Assembly (NCBI RefSeq): GCF_014805525.1
Contig: NZ_JACFSZ010000010.1
Coordinates: forward strand, 79,648 to 143,647
Direction of reading: 5' to 3'
From: Rhabdothermincola sediminis
Lineage (GTDB): Bacteria; Actinomycetota; Acidimicrobiia; Acidimicrobiales; Acidimicrobilacustridaceae
DNA: 64,000 bases
Shown here: positions 24,262-34,734 of the stretch, one piece after another
How the letters are laid out: each line of letters begins with the position of its first letter
Position numbering within the stretch: the first letter of the stretch is position 1
Made by a program: the position numbers and the translations under genes
Notes under the pieces: model-generated
What the model was told of the DNA's origin: nothing
What the model saw: only the letters and a program-made list of their open reading frames with translations
Databases searched by the model: none

Positions 24262-25359
24262 GTGAGCACGAGACTGCAGCAGCTCCATGATGAGCAGGGT
24301 CAGAGCCCGTGGCTCGACAACCTCAAGCGCGGCTGGATCACCAGCGGCGAGCTCGAGCGGTGGGTCGAGCGGGGCGTGCGCGGGATCACCTCGAATCCGA
24401 GCATCTTCCAGAAGGCGATCGAGAGCTCCGACGCCTACGACGTCCAGTACCGGGAGCTGATCGAGAGCGGCGCATCGGTCGAGAGCAGCTACTGGGATCT
24501 CGTCACCGATGACATCCGGCGGGCGCTGGCGATCCTCCGACCGGTCTACGACGCCAGCGACGGCGTCGACGGCTTCGTCTCCGTGGAGGTTGACCCCGGC
24601 CTGGCCCGAGACACGGCCGCCACCATCGAGGCCGCTCGCCACCTCCACACGACGATCGCGCAACCCAACCTCTACGTGAAGATCCCGGGGACCGCGGAGG
24701 GCCTTCCCGCCATCCGGCAGATGATCGCCGAGGGTCGCAACATCAACGTCACCCTGCTGTTCTCGGTCGACCGCTACGCGGAGGTCATCGAGGCATACCT
24801 CTCGGGCCTCGAGGCCTGTGACGGCGACCTCTCCCGGGTGTCCTCGGTGGCGTCGTTCTTCGTCAGCCGGGTGGACACCGAGACCGACCGCCGCCTGGAG
24901 GCCATCGGCTCACCCGAGGCGCTCGCGCTGCGAGGAAAGGTCGCGGTCGCCAACGCGAAGCTGGCCTACGAGCGCTTCGTCGCCGCATTCTCCGGTCCCC
25001 GGTGGGAGGCACTGGCCGCTCGGGGCGCCCGACCGCAACGCCCGTTGTGGGCGTCGACCTCGACCAAGAACCCGGCGTACTCCGACGTGCTCTACGTCGA
25101 CGAGCTCATCGGGCCCGGCACGGTCAACACCATGCCGGACCAGACCCTCGAGGCATTCCTCGACCACGGCACGGTGCGGCGGACCATCGACGAGGACCTG
25201 GCCGGCGCACACGCCACGATGGCCACCCTGGCGGAGGTCGGGGTCGATCTCGCCGACGTCGCCCGCACCCTCGAGGACGAGGGTGTGGCCGCGTTCAGCA
25301 AGTCCTTCGAGGAGCTGATCGCCACGCTCGAGGGCAAAGCCCGGACGTTCACTCGCTGA
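24262..25359 (+). CDS. tal: Transaldolase
   Basis: Transfers a dihydroxyacetone unit between sugar phosphates. It begins 'STRLQQLHDEQGQSPWLDNL' and contains 'GVRGITSNPSIFQKAI', 'VSVEVDPGLARD' and the Schiff-base Lys in 'PNLYVKIPGTAEG'. 'RPLWASTSTKNP' and 'DTVNTMP'-like 'GTVNTMPDQTL' are also family blocks. At 365 aa it is the long actinobacterial type. GTG start with 'gaggaagga' upstream; 73 nt after tkt, so probably one transcript. Confidence 0.95.
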   Translation: MSTRLQQLHDEQGQSPWLDNLKRGWITSGELERWVERGVRGITSNPSIFQKAIESSDAYDVQYRELIESGASVESSYWDLVTDDIRRALAILRPVYDASDGVDGFVSVEVDPGLARDTAATIEAARHLHTTIAQPNLYVKIPGTAEGLPAIRQMIAEGRNINVTLLFSVDRYAEVIEAYLSGLEACDGDLSRVSSVASFFVSRVDTETDRRLEAIGSPEALALRGKVAVANAKLAYERFVAAFSGPRWEALAARGARPQRPLWASTSTKNPAYSDVLYVDELIGPGTVNTMPDQTLEAFLDHGTVRRTIDEDLAGAHATMATLAEVGVDLADVARTLEDEGVAAFSKSFEELIATLEGKARTFTR

Positions 25360-25387
25360 AGACCACGGAGCGGAACGACGAGTCACC

Positions 25388-26071
25388 ATGAACAACGATT
25401 CCCTCTACGTGGTCGACGACGTCCCGGGCGAGTTCGCCGAACGGGTCATCGAGGCGTTCCATGCCCGGCCCGGCGAGACGTTCTCGATCGCCCTCTCCGG
25501 CGGTGAGACCGCGCGGCGTTGCTACGAGCGCCTGGCAGCCGTCGGCGACATGCAGATCGACTGGTGGAAGGTCGACGTGTACTGGGGTGACGAGCGGTGC
25601 GTCCCTCTCGACGACGAGGCGTCCAACTACCGCCTGGCGCGCGAAGCCCTCCTCGATCGGGTCGGCGCGGCCAACGCCACCTACCCCATGCGTTGCGACG
25701 AGGGACCCGACCCGTACCAGTTGCGGGTCGGTGAGCTCGGCCGGTTCGACCTCGTGCATCTCGGGCTGGGCCCGGATGGCCACACGGCCTCGCTGTTCCC
25801 CGGCTCGCCCGCACTCGAGGCCGACCCCGGGCGGCTGGTGGCGATGAACGACGATCCCTCCGGTCGCAACCCCCATCGACGCATGACCCTGACCTACGCG
25901 GGCATCGCCCGCGCTCGACTCGTCCTCTTCACGGTGGAGGGCGAGGGCAAGCGCGACGCCCTCCACCGGGTCATGTCGGGCGATCCGACCGCACCGGCGA
26001 GCGCCGTGCGGGCGGAGCGGGTGGTGTGGCTCGCGGACCGTGCAGCCGCTGGCGACCTGACGGGTGACTGA
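25388..26071 (+). CDS. pgl: 6-phosphogluconolactonase
   Basis: Hydrolyses 6-phosphogluconolactone in the oxidative pentose phosphate pathway. Family motifs are 'FSIALSGGETARRCYERL', 'VYWGDERCVPLDDEASNYR' and 'LGLGPDGHTASLFPG'. At 227 aa it is slightly short but complete. It follows tal by 28 nt. Glucose-6-phosphate dehydrogenase (zwf) and OpcA, often between tal and pgl in actinobacteria, are not here. Confidence 0.93.
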   Translation: MNNDSLYVVDDVPGEFAERVIEAFHARPGETFSIALSGGETARRCYERLAAVGDMQIDWWKVDVYWGDERCVPLDDEASNYRLAREALLDRVGAANATYPMRCDEGPDPYQLRVGELGRFDLVHLGLGPDGHTASLFPGSPALEADPGRLVAMNDDPSGRNPHRRMTLTYAGIARARLVLFTVEGEGKRDALHRVMSGDPTAPASAVRAERVVWLADRAAAGDLTGD

Positions 26072-26111
26072 CCCGATGGTCTGCGGAGGTCTCCTGGCGC
26101 CGAGCTGCCAG

Positions 26112-26117
26112 TAGTGT
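26112..26117 (+). promoter_or_regulatory. Putative leaderless -10 box of fbiC
   Basis: TAGTGT ends 8 nt before the ATG at 26126, which favours that ATG over the upstream GTG at 26114. Confidence 0.45.
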
Positions 26118-26125
26118 CACCCGTC

Positions 26126-28471
26126 ATGACCGATGAGCTTCTCCGTCTCCCTCTCGGCGAGCTCATGCGTCGGGCCCGAGCGGTTCGCGATGCCACCACC
26201 GGGACCAGGCTCACCTACTCCCCGAAGGTGTTCATCCCCCTGACGATGCTCTGCCGCGACCGTTGCGGCTACTGCACGTTCGCGCAGCCTCCGGCACGGC
26301 TCGACCGGCCCTATCTCGATCCCGCGGAGGTTCTGCGCATCGCGCGGGCCGGGGCCCGGGTCGGCTGCCACGAGGCCCTGTTCACCCTCGGCGAGCGACC
26401 CGAGGAGCGCTATCCGGTGGCACGCGACTGGCTCCACCAGCACGGCTACGACTCGACCGTGGCGTACCTGGCGGCGATGTGCGAGCTGGTCGTGGAGGAG
26501 GTGGGGCTGCTCCCCCATGCCAACGCCGGGGCGCTGTTCCCCGATGAGCTGGCGCTGCTGCGGCGGGTCGCTCCCTCGCAGGGGATGATGATCGAGTCCC
26601 TCAACCCGTCGCTCACGTGCCATCGCGGGGCACCGGACAAAGATCCGCAGCGACGCTTGGCGACCCTCGAGGCGGCCGGGGCGCTGGCCATCCCGTTCAC
26701 GACGGGCATCCTCGTTGGCATCGGGGAATCGCGCTCGGACCGCCTCGTAGCCCTGCGAGCCATCGCCGATGCGCACCTCCGGCACGGTCACGTGCAGGAG
26801 GTGATCGTCCAGAACTTCCTGCCCAAGCCCGGCACCGCCATGCAGGCCGCGCCCGCCTGCCCCACGGAGGAGTACCTCGAGGCCATCGCCCTGGCCCGCC
26901 TCGTCCTGCCCCCCGACGTGCGGGTCCAGGCACCTCCCAACCTCTCCGACGATCTCGGCGCCCTGATCGATGCCGGCATCGACGACTGGGGCGGGGTCTC
27001 GCCGGTCACCGCGGACCACGTCAACCCGGAGCGACCCTGGCCTGCGCTCGATCAGCTGCGCCGGGCCACCGAAGATCGTGGGTTCACCCTCGCGCCCCGC
27101 CTCACCGTGCACCCCCGCTTCGTGGCCGATCCCGAGCCGTGGTTGGACGAGCGGCTCCGGTTCGCGGTCCTCGACCGCTCCGACGCCGAAGGGCTCGCTC
27201 GCGACGATCCGGGCTCCCTCTACGTGCAACGCATCGCCCCCGCACAGCCTGAGCAGGTCGACGACGGGGTGGAGGTGGTGCACCTCGGCGAGCGCAGCAC
27301 CGCCTGGTGCGCGGGCGCCAGCCTCGCTCCCCCGCTGCTCCTGCCCGGCGCCCCGGCGGCCCGTGGTGCCCTCGGCGAGGTCCTCGCCGGGGTGCTGCTC
27401 GGCCAGGAGGTCGGCGTCGAGGAGATCGTGACGTTGTTCTCAGCCCGAGGGCGCGAGGTGGTGGCGGTGGCCGAGGTCGCCGATCAGCTCAGGCAGGACG
27501 CCGTGGGCGAGACGGTGACGTTCGTGCGCAACCGGAACATCAACTACACGAACGTGTGCACGTTCAAGTGCCGGTTCTGCGGCTTCTCCAAGGGACCCCT
27601 CTCCCTCAACCTCCGGGGGACGCCATACCTGCTCACCCTGGACGACATCGCGGCCCGGGCGGCCGAAGCCCAGGCACTCGGCGCGACCGAGATCTGCCTG
27701 CAGGGCGGCATCCACCCCGACTTCGACGGCGAGTACTACCTCGAGGTGACCAAGGCGGTGGCGGCTGCCGCCCCGGGGATCCACATCCACGGCTTCACCG
27801 CCCTCGAGGTCACCGAGGGGGCCCGGCGTCTCGGGGAGCCGCTGCCCGCCTACCTGCGCCGCCTGAAGGAGGCCGGGTTGTGCACGCTCCCGGGAACCGC
27901 TGCAGAGATCCTCGACGACGAGATCCGGGACGTCATCTGCCCCGACAAGGTCACCACGGACGAGTGGCTCGACGCCCACCGTGCGGCCCATGAGGTCGGC
28001 CTGCGCTCGAACGTGACGATCATGTTCGGCACGATCGAGAAGCCGCTGCACTGGGCGCGCCACCTGGTGCGAACCCGGGCTCTGCAACAGGAGACCGGTG
28101 GGTTCACCGAGTTCGTCCCCCTCCCGTTCGTCCACATGGCTGCCCCGCTCTACCTGCAACGCCGGTCGCGGCGGGGGCCGACGTTCCGGGAGGCGCTGCT
28201 CATGCACGCCGTCGGCCGGATCGCCTACCGCGGAGCCATCGACAACGTGCAGGTCTCCTGGGTGAAGCTCGGTCCGGCCGGGGCGGCACAGGCGTTGCAG
28301 GCCGGCGCCAACGACCTGGGCGGCACGCTCATGAACGAGAACATCTCCCGCGCCGCCGGCGCGACGCACGGGCAGGGCATGGAGGAGGAGCAGTTCCGGG
28401 CCCTGGTGGAACCGCTGGGCCGCCCGCTGGAACCACGCACCACCGTGTACGGGCGCGTGGCGGTGGCCTGA
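26126..28471 (+). CDS. fbiC: FO synthase (fused CofG/CofH) of F420 biosynthesis
   Basis: Two radical-SAM modules that build the deazaflavin FO from tyrosine and 5-amino-6-ribitylaminouracil. The N-terminal CofG module has its cluster at C43, C47, C50 ('LCRDRCGYCTF'). The C-terminal CofH module has C478, C482, C485 ('NVCTFKCRFCGF') and 'EICLQGGIHPDFDGEYYL'. At 781 aa it is slightly shorter than mycobacterial FbiC but complete. The ATG at 26126 is supported by the -10 box. Other F420 genes (fbiA, fbiB, fbiD) are not in the window. The organism should make F420. Confidence 0.95.
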   Translation: MTDELLRLPLGELMRRARAVRDATTGTRLTYSPKVFIPLTMLCRDRCGYCTFAQPPARLDRPYLDPAEVLRIARAGARVGCHEALFTLGERPEERYPVARDWLHQHGYDSTVAYLAAMCELVVEEVGLLPHANAGALFPDELALLRRVAPSQGMMIESLNPSLTCHRGAPDKDPQRRLATLEAAGALAIPFTTGILVGIGESRSDRLVALRAIADAHLRHGHVQEVIVQNFLPKPGTAMQAAPACPTEEYLEAIALARLVLPPDVRVQAPPNLSDDLGALIDAGIDDWGGVSPVTADHVNPERPWPALDQLRRATEDRGFTLAPRLTVHPRFVADPEPWLDERLRFAVLDRSDAEGLARDDPGSLYVQRIAPAQPEQVDDGVEVVHLGERSTAWCAGASLAPPLLLPGAPAARGALGEVLAGVLLGQEVGVEEIVTLFSARGREVVAVAEVADQLRQDAVGETVTFVRNRNINYTNVCTFKCRFCGFSKGPLSLNLRGTPYLLTLDDIAARAAEAQALGATEICLQGGIHPDFDGEYYLEVTKAVAAAAPGIHIHGFTALEVTEGARRLGEPLPAYLRRLKEAGLCTLPGTAAEILDDEIRDVICPDKVTTDEWLDAHRAAHEVGLRSNVTIMFGTIEKPLHWARHLVRTRALQQETGGFTEFVPLPFVHMAAPLYLQRRSRRGPTFREALLMHAVGRIAYRGAIDNVQVSWVKLGPAGAAQALQAGANDLGGTLMNENISRAAGATHGQGMEEEQFRALVEPLGRPLEPRTTVYGRVAVA

Positions 28472-28472
28472 G

Positions 28473-29516
28473 GTGGCACGACGCGCCCCCTACCGCACCG
28501 GTGACCCCTCGCTCGACGCACGCATCGCGGAGCTGCTCGAGGAGGCGGGGATCAGCCGCGACGAAGACCTGGTGTTCGAGATGCTGGTGTCGGCCCTGCG
28601 CATCGGCCGGGAATCGGCCAGCCGCGGCGACCTCAAGCTGGTGAATGCCGCGCTCAAGGAGCTGCGGTATTCCTTTCTCGTCTTCGAACCGTATGCCTCG
28701 GTCCCCAAGGTGTCGATCTTCGGCTCGGCCCGCATCCGCAGGGATGACCCGGCTTACGAGGTGGCCATGCGGTTCGGCCGTCAGATGGCCGAACAGGACT
28801 GGATGGTCATCACCGGAGCCGGGCCGGGGATCATGGAGGCCGGCATCGAGGGCGCGGGGGCCGAGCGGGCATTCGGCGTGAACATCCTGCTGCCTTTCGA
28901 GAACGAGCCGACCGCCCTGCTCGCCGGGGATCCCAAGCTCATCAACTACCGGTACTTCTTCACGCGCAAGCTCACCTTCATGAAGGAGTCGAAGGCGTTC
29001 GCGCTGCTCCCCGGTGGTTTCGGCACCCTGGACGAGGCGTTCGAGTTGCTCACCCTCATGCAGACGGGACGCTCGCCCATCTGCCCCGTGGTGCTGATCG
29101 CCCCCGAGGGTTCGACCTACTGGCAGACGTGGCTGCAGTTCATCGAGAACGAGCTACTGGGCCCCAGAGCGCTGATCGGCCCGGACGATCTCTGCCTGGT
29201 CCGGGTGTGCAGCACCGTCGAGGATGCGGTGGCGGAGATCACCCACTTCTACTCCCGCTACCACTCGATGCGGGTCGTGGGACGCCGGCTGGTGGTGCGG
29301 CTCAGGACACCGGTCGACGAGCGTGAGCTGGCCGAGCTCAACGAGCAGTTCGCCGACATCGTGGTCTCGGGGAAGATCGAAGCCGTCGAGGCCTCACCCG
29401 CCGAACGGGAGGATGGCGACGTCCCGGACCTGCCACGGATCGCCTTCCAGTTCAACCGGGTCAACTATGCGCGCCTCCGGCGGCTGATCGATGCGCTCAA
29501 CGGCCCGCGTAGCTGA
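28473..29516 (+). CDS. LOG-family Rossmann protein (putative lysine decarboxylase fold)
   Basis: A member of the LOG/TIGR00730 family; some members release cytokinin-type bases from nucleotides, but most bacterial ones are uncharacterised. The core shows 'VSIFGSARIRRDDPAYE', 'VITGAGPGIMEAGIEGA' and the signature 'LLPGGFGTLDEAFE' (PGGxGTxxE). It is longer than the minimal family (347 aa), with an N-terminal helical extension and a ~70-residue C-terminal part. GTG start 1 nt after fbiC, so translation is coupled and the two are one operon; a link to F420 is only by position. Confidence 0.8.
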   Translation: MARRAPYRTGDPSLDARIAELLEEAGISRDEDLVFEMLVSALRIGRESASRGDLKLVNAALKELRYSFLVFEPYASVPKVSIFGSARIRRDDPAYEVAMRFGRQMAEQDWMVITGAGPGIMEAGIEGAGAERAFGVNILLPFENEPTALLAGDPKLINYRYFFTRKLTFMKESKAFALLPGGFGTLDEAFELLTLMQTGRSPICPVVLIAPEGSTYWQTWLQFIENELLGPRALIGPDDLCLVRVCSTVEDAVAEITHFYSRYHSMRVVGRRLVVRLRTPVDERELAELNEQFADIVVSGKIEAVEASPAEREDGDVPDLPRIAFQFNRVNYARLRRLIDALNGPRS

Positions 29517-29534
29517 TCGGTTCGGGCATGGCAC

Positions 29535-29735
29535 TCAATCGCCGTCGTCAGGCTCTCGCAGGATCGCGGCCGCCTTCTCGACCGCGCGACGGGCGCGGGT
29601 GAGCCGCCGCTCGTCGACCGGCAGCTCCGTGCCGCCGGCGTCGACGCACTCGCGGAGCCGTTCGATCGCCAGGTCCGCCAGCTCCTCGGCGATGACCTCC
29701 AGCCGTCCCCGGATGTCGTCGAACTCGCCGGCCAT
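29535..29735 (-). CDS. Small helical protein of unknown function
   Basis: 66 residues, mostly charged helix ('DDIRGRLEVIAEELADLAIE', then 'RLTRARRAVEKAAAILREP'), probably a coiled-coil pair. No domain is recognised. It is alone on the minus strand between the LOG gene and the Cys-rich cassette, with an ATG at 29735. Kept as a gene because its composition is protein-like and the opposite strand has no competing gene. Confidence 0.5.
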   Translation of the reverse strand: MAGEFDDIRGRLEVIAEELADLAIERLRECVDAGGTELPVDERRLTRARRAVEKAAAILREPDDGD

Positions 29736-29774
29736 GGCGCATTCCTAGCGCGTCGCGGCCGGCCCGGCGAGGGG

Positions 29775-29780
29775 TAACCT
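29775..29780 (+). promoter_or_regulatory. Putative -10 box of the Cys-rich/AAA cassette
   Basis: TAACCT lies 32 nt before the ATG at 29813. A leader of about 26 nt would include the ribosome site 'tggag' near 29803-29807. Confidence 0.35.
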
Positions 29781-29812
29781 CACCGTTGCCCTCGAGCCCG
29801 ACCTGGAGCGTG

Positions 29813-30535
29813 ATGAGCACCCGAGACATCCACGAATGGTTGTCGTTCGAGTACGCCGGCGAGACGTACCTGTTCGACCTGACCTTCCTGGGGAGCTCCT
29901 GGTCGTGCATCTACGGCCGGGGGTGCCCGGGCATCGACGAGGCCCCGGCACCCCAGCTGAGCCTCGGTTGCTGCTCGCACGGCGCCTACTTCACGGACAA
30001 GGCCGACCGAAAGCGCACCAAGCAGCTCATCGCCGCGCTGGGGGAGGACGAATGGCAGTACAAGGCGGTCGCGGAGGAGCTCGGCGGGGCGATCTACAAG
30101 AACGAGGAGGGGGACTGGGTCACACGGGTCGTGGACGGTGCGTGCATCATGCAGAACCGGGTGGGCTTCGAGGGCGGGGCCGGTTGTGCGCTGCACCTCG
30201 CGGCCGTGAACCGGGGCGAACGCTTCATCGACTGGAAGCCCACCGTGTGCTGGCAAGCTCCCCTCCGCCTCGATTACCACGTCGACGACAACGACCACCT
30301 GACGAAGATCCTGCGCGAATGGAAGCGCCGGGACTGGGGCGAGGGAGGCTTCGACTTCCACTGGTGGTGCACCGACGACCCACTCGCGTTCACCGGCCGC
30401 GAGCCCGTCTACGTCACTCTCCGGGACGAGATCATCGAGATGGTCGGCGAGGAGCCCTACGCCCGACTGGCCGAGCATCTCGAGCGGCAGGAAGACCGCC
30501 TGCTCCCGCATCCAGCACTCAAGAAGCGAGCCTGA
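29813..30535 (+). CDS. Cysteine-rich putative metal-binding protein
   Basis: 240 residues with eight Cys in ordered pairs: 'SCIYGRGCPG', 'LGCCSHGAYF', 'GACIMQNRVGFEGGAGCALH', 'PTVCWQAPLR' and 'HWWCTDD'. The pattern resembles YkgJ/DUF3109-type proteins thought to bind zinc or an iron-sulfur cluster; this is by pattern only. The ATG at 29813 has 'tggag' upstream. The McrB-like ATPase gene begins 19 nt after its stop, so the two are likely co-transcribed. No catalytic residues are recognised. It could be an independent housekeeping gene that happens to precede the ATPase. Confidence 0.65.
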   Translation: MSTRDIHEWLSFEYAGETYLFDLTFLGSSWSCIYGRGCPGIDEAPAPQLSLGCCSHGAYFTDKADRKRTKQLIAALGEDEWQYKAVAEELGGAIYKNEEGDWVTRVVDGACIMQNRVGFEGGAGCALHLAAVNRGERFIDWKPTVCWQAPLRLDYHVDDNDHLTKILREWKRRDWGEGGFDFHWWCTDDPLAFTGREPVYVTLRDEIIEMVGEEPYARLAEHLERQEDRLLPHPALKKRA

Positions 30536-30554
30536 CCGCCGACAGGTGACGAGC

Positions 30555-31490
30555 ATGCACCAATTCACGTCTGAGGAGCTCGAGCGGGCCGCCGAGGAGG
30601 CGGGGATGATCTTCCCCCCCTACGTGCTCGACCAGTTGGTCGCGGCGATCGACGCCGGCAAGCACGTGATCCTCACGGGGCCCCCGGGGACCGGCAAGAC
30701 CACCCTGGCGTACCTGGCCGCCGACGTGGCCCGCCGAGCCATGTTCTGCACTGGCTACCTGCCCACCACAGCCACCAGTGAATGGACGACCTTCGAGACC
30801 ATCGGTGGCCTGCAGCCCACGCCGGACGGGTTGATCTACCGGCCCGGGTTGTTCGTGGAGGCCATCGAGAGCGGCCGGTGGCTCGTGATCGACGAGCTCA
30901 ACCGGTCGAACTTCGACCGGGCATTCGGTCAGCTCTTCACCGTGCTGTCCGGTTCGGCCGTGGTGCTGCCCTTCAAGCGCAAGGGCCAACCCGATCCGAT
31001 CTCCCTCGTGCCCTCAGGCGAGGAGCCACCGGAGAAGACCGATGTGATCCGGGTCCCGGCCAACTGGCGGATCATCGCCACGATGAACGTGTTCGACAAG
31101 AACCTGCTGTTCGACATGAGCTACGCGCTCATGCGCCGGTTCGCGTTCATCGAGGTGGGCACCCCCGACGACCAGGCGTACGAGAAGCTGCTGGCCGGCC
31201 CTGGCGAGATCGTGACCAAGCTCCTGCCCCTGCGTCGTTTCCAGGACCTCGGTCCCGCCGTGTACCTCGACGCCGCCAAGTACGCGGCCCGCCGCGCCAA
31301 GGACGGCCCGACCGAGTCGCGACTCATCTACGAGGTCTTCTACGCGTACTTCCTCCCTCAGTTCGAGGGCATGGAGGACCGCCGGGCCACGACCCTGTAC
31401 CGCACGGTCGCGCAGCACATGGATCCACCCGAGCAGGCCGAGGTCCAACGCACGATCGGTGAGGTCCTCGGGGTCGAGCTGGCAGTCTGA
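30555..31490 (+). CDS. McrB/MoxR-like AAA+ ATPase
   Basis: 311 residues, a single AAA_5-type module. Walker A 'GPPGTGKTT' (about 42-50) and Walker B 'WLVIDELNR' are clear. The sensor region 'WRIIATMNVFDKNLLFDMSY' followed by 'ALMRRFAF' is the pattern of the McrB GTPase/ATPase and related AAA_5 proteins. A short helical lid follows. There is no N-terminal DNA-recognition domain such as McrB often carries. The ATG at 30555 is favoured over GTG 30546. It is followed after 10 nt by a gene resembling the McrC partner. Nucleotide preference (GTP or ATP) cannot be told. Confidence 0.82.
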   Translation: MHQFTSEELERAAEEAGMIFPPYVLDQLVAAIDAGKHVILTGPPGTGKTTLAYLAADVARRAMFCTGYLPTTATSEWTTFETIGGLQPTPDGLIYRPGLFVEAIESGRWLVIDELNRSNFDRAFGQLFTVLSGSAVVLPFKRKGQPDPISLVPSGEEPPEKTDVIRVPANWRIIATMNVFDKNLLFDMSYALMRRFAFIEVGTPDDQAYEKLLAGPGEIVTKLLPLRRFQDLGPAVYLDAAKYAARRAKDGPTESRLIYEVFYAYFLPQFEGMEDRRATTLYRTVAQHMDPPEQAEVQRTIGEVLGVELAV

Positions 31491-31500
31491 TCGCGATCCG

Positions 31501-32532
31501 ATGGCGCCACCGGTCGAGATCGAGCCCACGAGCCCGGTGGTCGACGACCCCGTCGCCGGAGCCTTCGACCGGCTCTGGGAGCGCCTGGCCCGTCCCTTCG
31601 AGGTGGTGGGGACGGTCGCGGCGCTGGTCGGGCTCTCCCCCGCGGTCGTGGCACAGCTCGTGGGGGTGGTCGTGGCCACCTCCGAGGAGGCCGAGCATCT
31701 ACTCGATCAGTTCCCGGTGACGGTTCGGTCGCTGGCGACCTCCATCCACACCAACGCGGAGCGCTGCATCGGGCAGTTGCGCGGCCCGGTCCTGTGGAGC
31801 GAGACCATGTCTGCCCGGGCCTCGAGCTTCGGCGACCCGGACCTGTTCGTGTGCTCGGCCCCCTCCCGCGCGTACGACATCGATGAGAACCAGGTCCTCG
31901 TGGCCGCGCTGGTCGAGGTTCGCGAAGCGGCGAAGTACGCGAGTGAGAGCGTCGGCGATCGCGGAGCTGACGATCCCCTCATCCGAGCCGCCCGACGGAA
32001 CGGGCAGGATGCCTCCCGGTTCATCGAACATCCCTCGTTGCAGCGGGTGAGCCGCAGCCGCCCCAGGGCGCGAGCATTGAAGCGCACCCGGTCGGGCAAG
32101 CATCGCAAGACGTACGGGCCCGCGCTGGCCATGCTGGACCGGGCCATGAACCCCCTCGGCCGCGACGACGTGCGCACCTGGTGCGACGAGCGCACGCGGA
32201 TGCAGCACTACGCGCTGATGGGCCTGGTGGACCGGCTGGAGCGCGGGGGTCGCCGGTTGCCCGACTTCCGGGCCGAGCGTGGCGCGCTCTACGCGGGCCC
32301 GGTCCAGTACTACCACCCCCGCGGCCTCGGGGCGAGCGGGCAGCTCTCCGGCATCGTCGTCGGTCAACTCCTCGTCGACGTCCCGATGCGCCTGCACGAC
32401 CCTGATCGAGATCGGGCCGAGGCCCAGCTCAAGGCCCGGGCCGGAGGTCGCCGATCGATGGTCATCATGGAAGAGGACGACCTCGATCGAGCGATCGAGG
32501 TCGCCATCGACCTGGCCCGCCGGGGCCGCTGA
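31501..32532 (+). CDS. McrC/DUF2357-like partner protein
   Basis: 343 residues, not firmly recognised. The central block 'RGPVLWSETMSARASSFGDP' then 'SAPSRAYDIDENQVLVAALVE' resembles the region of DUF2357/McrC proteins before the nuclease ('ENRLL'-type motif). A basic stretch ('RSRPRARALKRTRSGKHRKT') could bind nucleic acid. I see no PD-(D/E)xK nuclease signature in the C-terminal part, which ends in acidic helix 'EEDDLDRAIEVAIDLARRGR'. The ATG is 10 nt after the AAA gene. By analogy with McrBC it may be the effector or adaptor activated by the ATPase, but it may lack endonuclease activity. Confidence 0.45.
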   Translation: MAPPVEIEPTSPVVDDPVAGAFDRLWERLARPFEVVGTVAALVGLSPAVVAQLVGVVVATSEEAEHLLDQFPVTVRSLATSIHTNAERCIGQLRGPVLWSETMSARASSFGDPDLFVCSAPSRAYDIDENQVLVAALVEVREAAKYASESVGDRGADDPLIRAARRNGQDASRFIEHPSLQRVSRSRPRARALKRTRSGKHRKTYGPALAMLDRAMNPLGRDDVRTWCDERTRMQHYALMGLVDRLERGGRRLPDFRAERGALYAGPVQYYHPRGLGASGQLSGIVVGQLLVDVPMRLHDPDRDRAEAQLKARAGGRRSMVIMEEDDLDRAIEVAIDLARRGR

Positions 32533-32544
32533 GCCCCCGAGCGG

Positions 32545-34353
<1,809 letters not shown>

Positions 34354-34393
34354 CGGGCAGGTGCTCAGGAGCGCGGCGGGATGGTCGGTGAGC

Positions 34394-34579
34394 TCAGGCG
34401 GACCAGTCGTCGCGTGAGTCCTCGTTGAGGCACCACGACTTGTGATCGTGGCCGGGCTCGGCCCCGCACTCGGGGCAGGGCTCGGCGTCTCGAGCGTCGA
34501 GCAGAGCGTCCAGATCGCCTTCGGTGCTGCGTTTCAGTGCTCGGGCTTCCTCGAAGCGCCGATGACGCCCCTTCTTCAC
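34394..34579 (-). CDS. Small zinc-knuckle-like protein
   Basis: 61 residues. The basic, charged N-terminus '[20 protein letters not shown]' is followed by '[17 protein letters not shown]', where C, C, H, H and C could bind one zinc. GTG start with 'cgggag' about 9 nt upstream. It lies directly upstream of typA on the same strand, so typA is probably translated from the same message, which may matter for its non-AUG start. Its own -10 box and a direct repeat lie just upstream. Function unknown. Confidence 0.65.
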   Translation of the reverse strand: MKKGRHRRFEEARALKRSTEGDLDALLDARDAEPCPECGAEPGHDHKSWCLNEDSRDDWSA

Positions 34580-34601
34580 GGGCCAAACTCCCGATCGACT
34601 G

Positions 34602-34621
34602 CGGACAGTTCGGACAGTCTA
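34602..34621 (-). promoter_or_regulatory. -10 box with overlapping direct repeat (possible operator)
   Basis: On the minus strand TAGACT (34621-34616) is followed by two copies of ACTGTCCG (34618-34611 and 34609-34602) spaced by one base. The repeat covers the -10 box and the expected start site, so a bound protein would block transcription of the zinc-knuckle/typA unit. Confidence 0.35.
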
Positions 34622-34722
34622 TCCCCGCCGTGGTGGTCTCCGACGAACTCCACGCCCTCCCGAGACTTTCGTGTGATTTCGTATGCGCTCGTGTGTGTAC
34701 GCACCCCACACCCTCGGAGCCG

Positions 34723-34728
34723 TAGGAT
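34723..34728 (+). promoter_or_regulatory. Putative leaderless -10 box of the GH13 gene
   Basis: TAGGAT ends 6 nt before the GTG at 34735, predicting a leaderless message. Confidence 0.45.
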
Positions 34729-34734
34729 CGGAGC

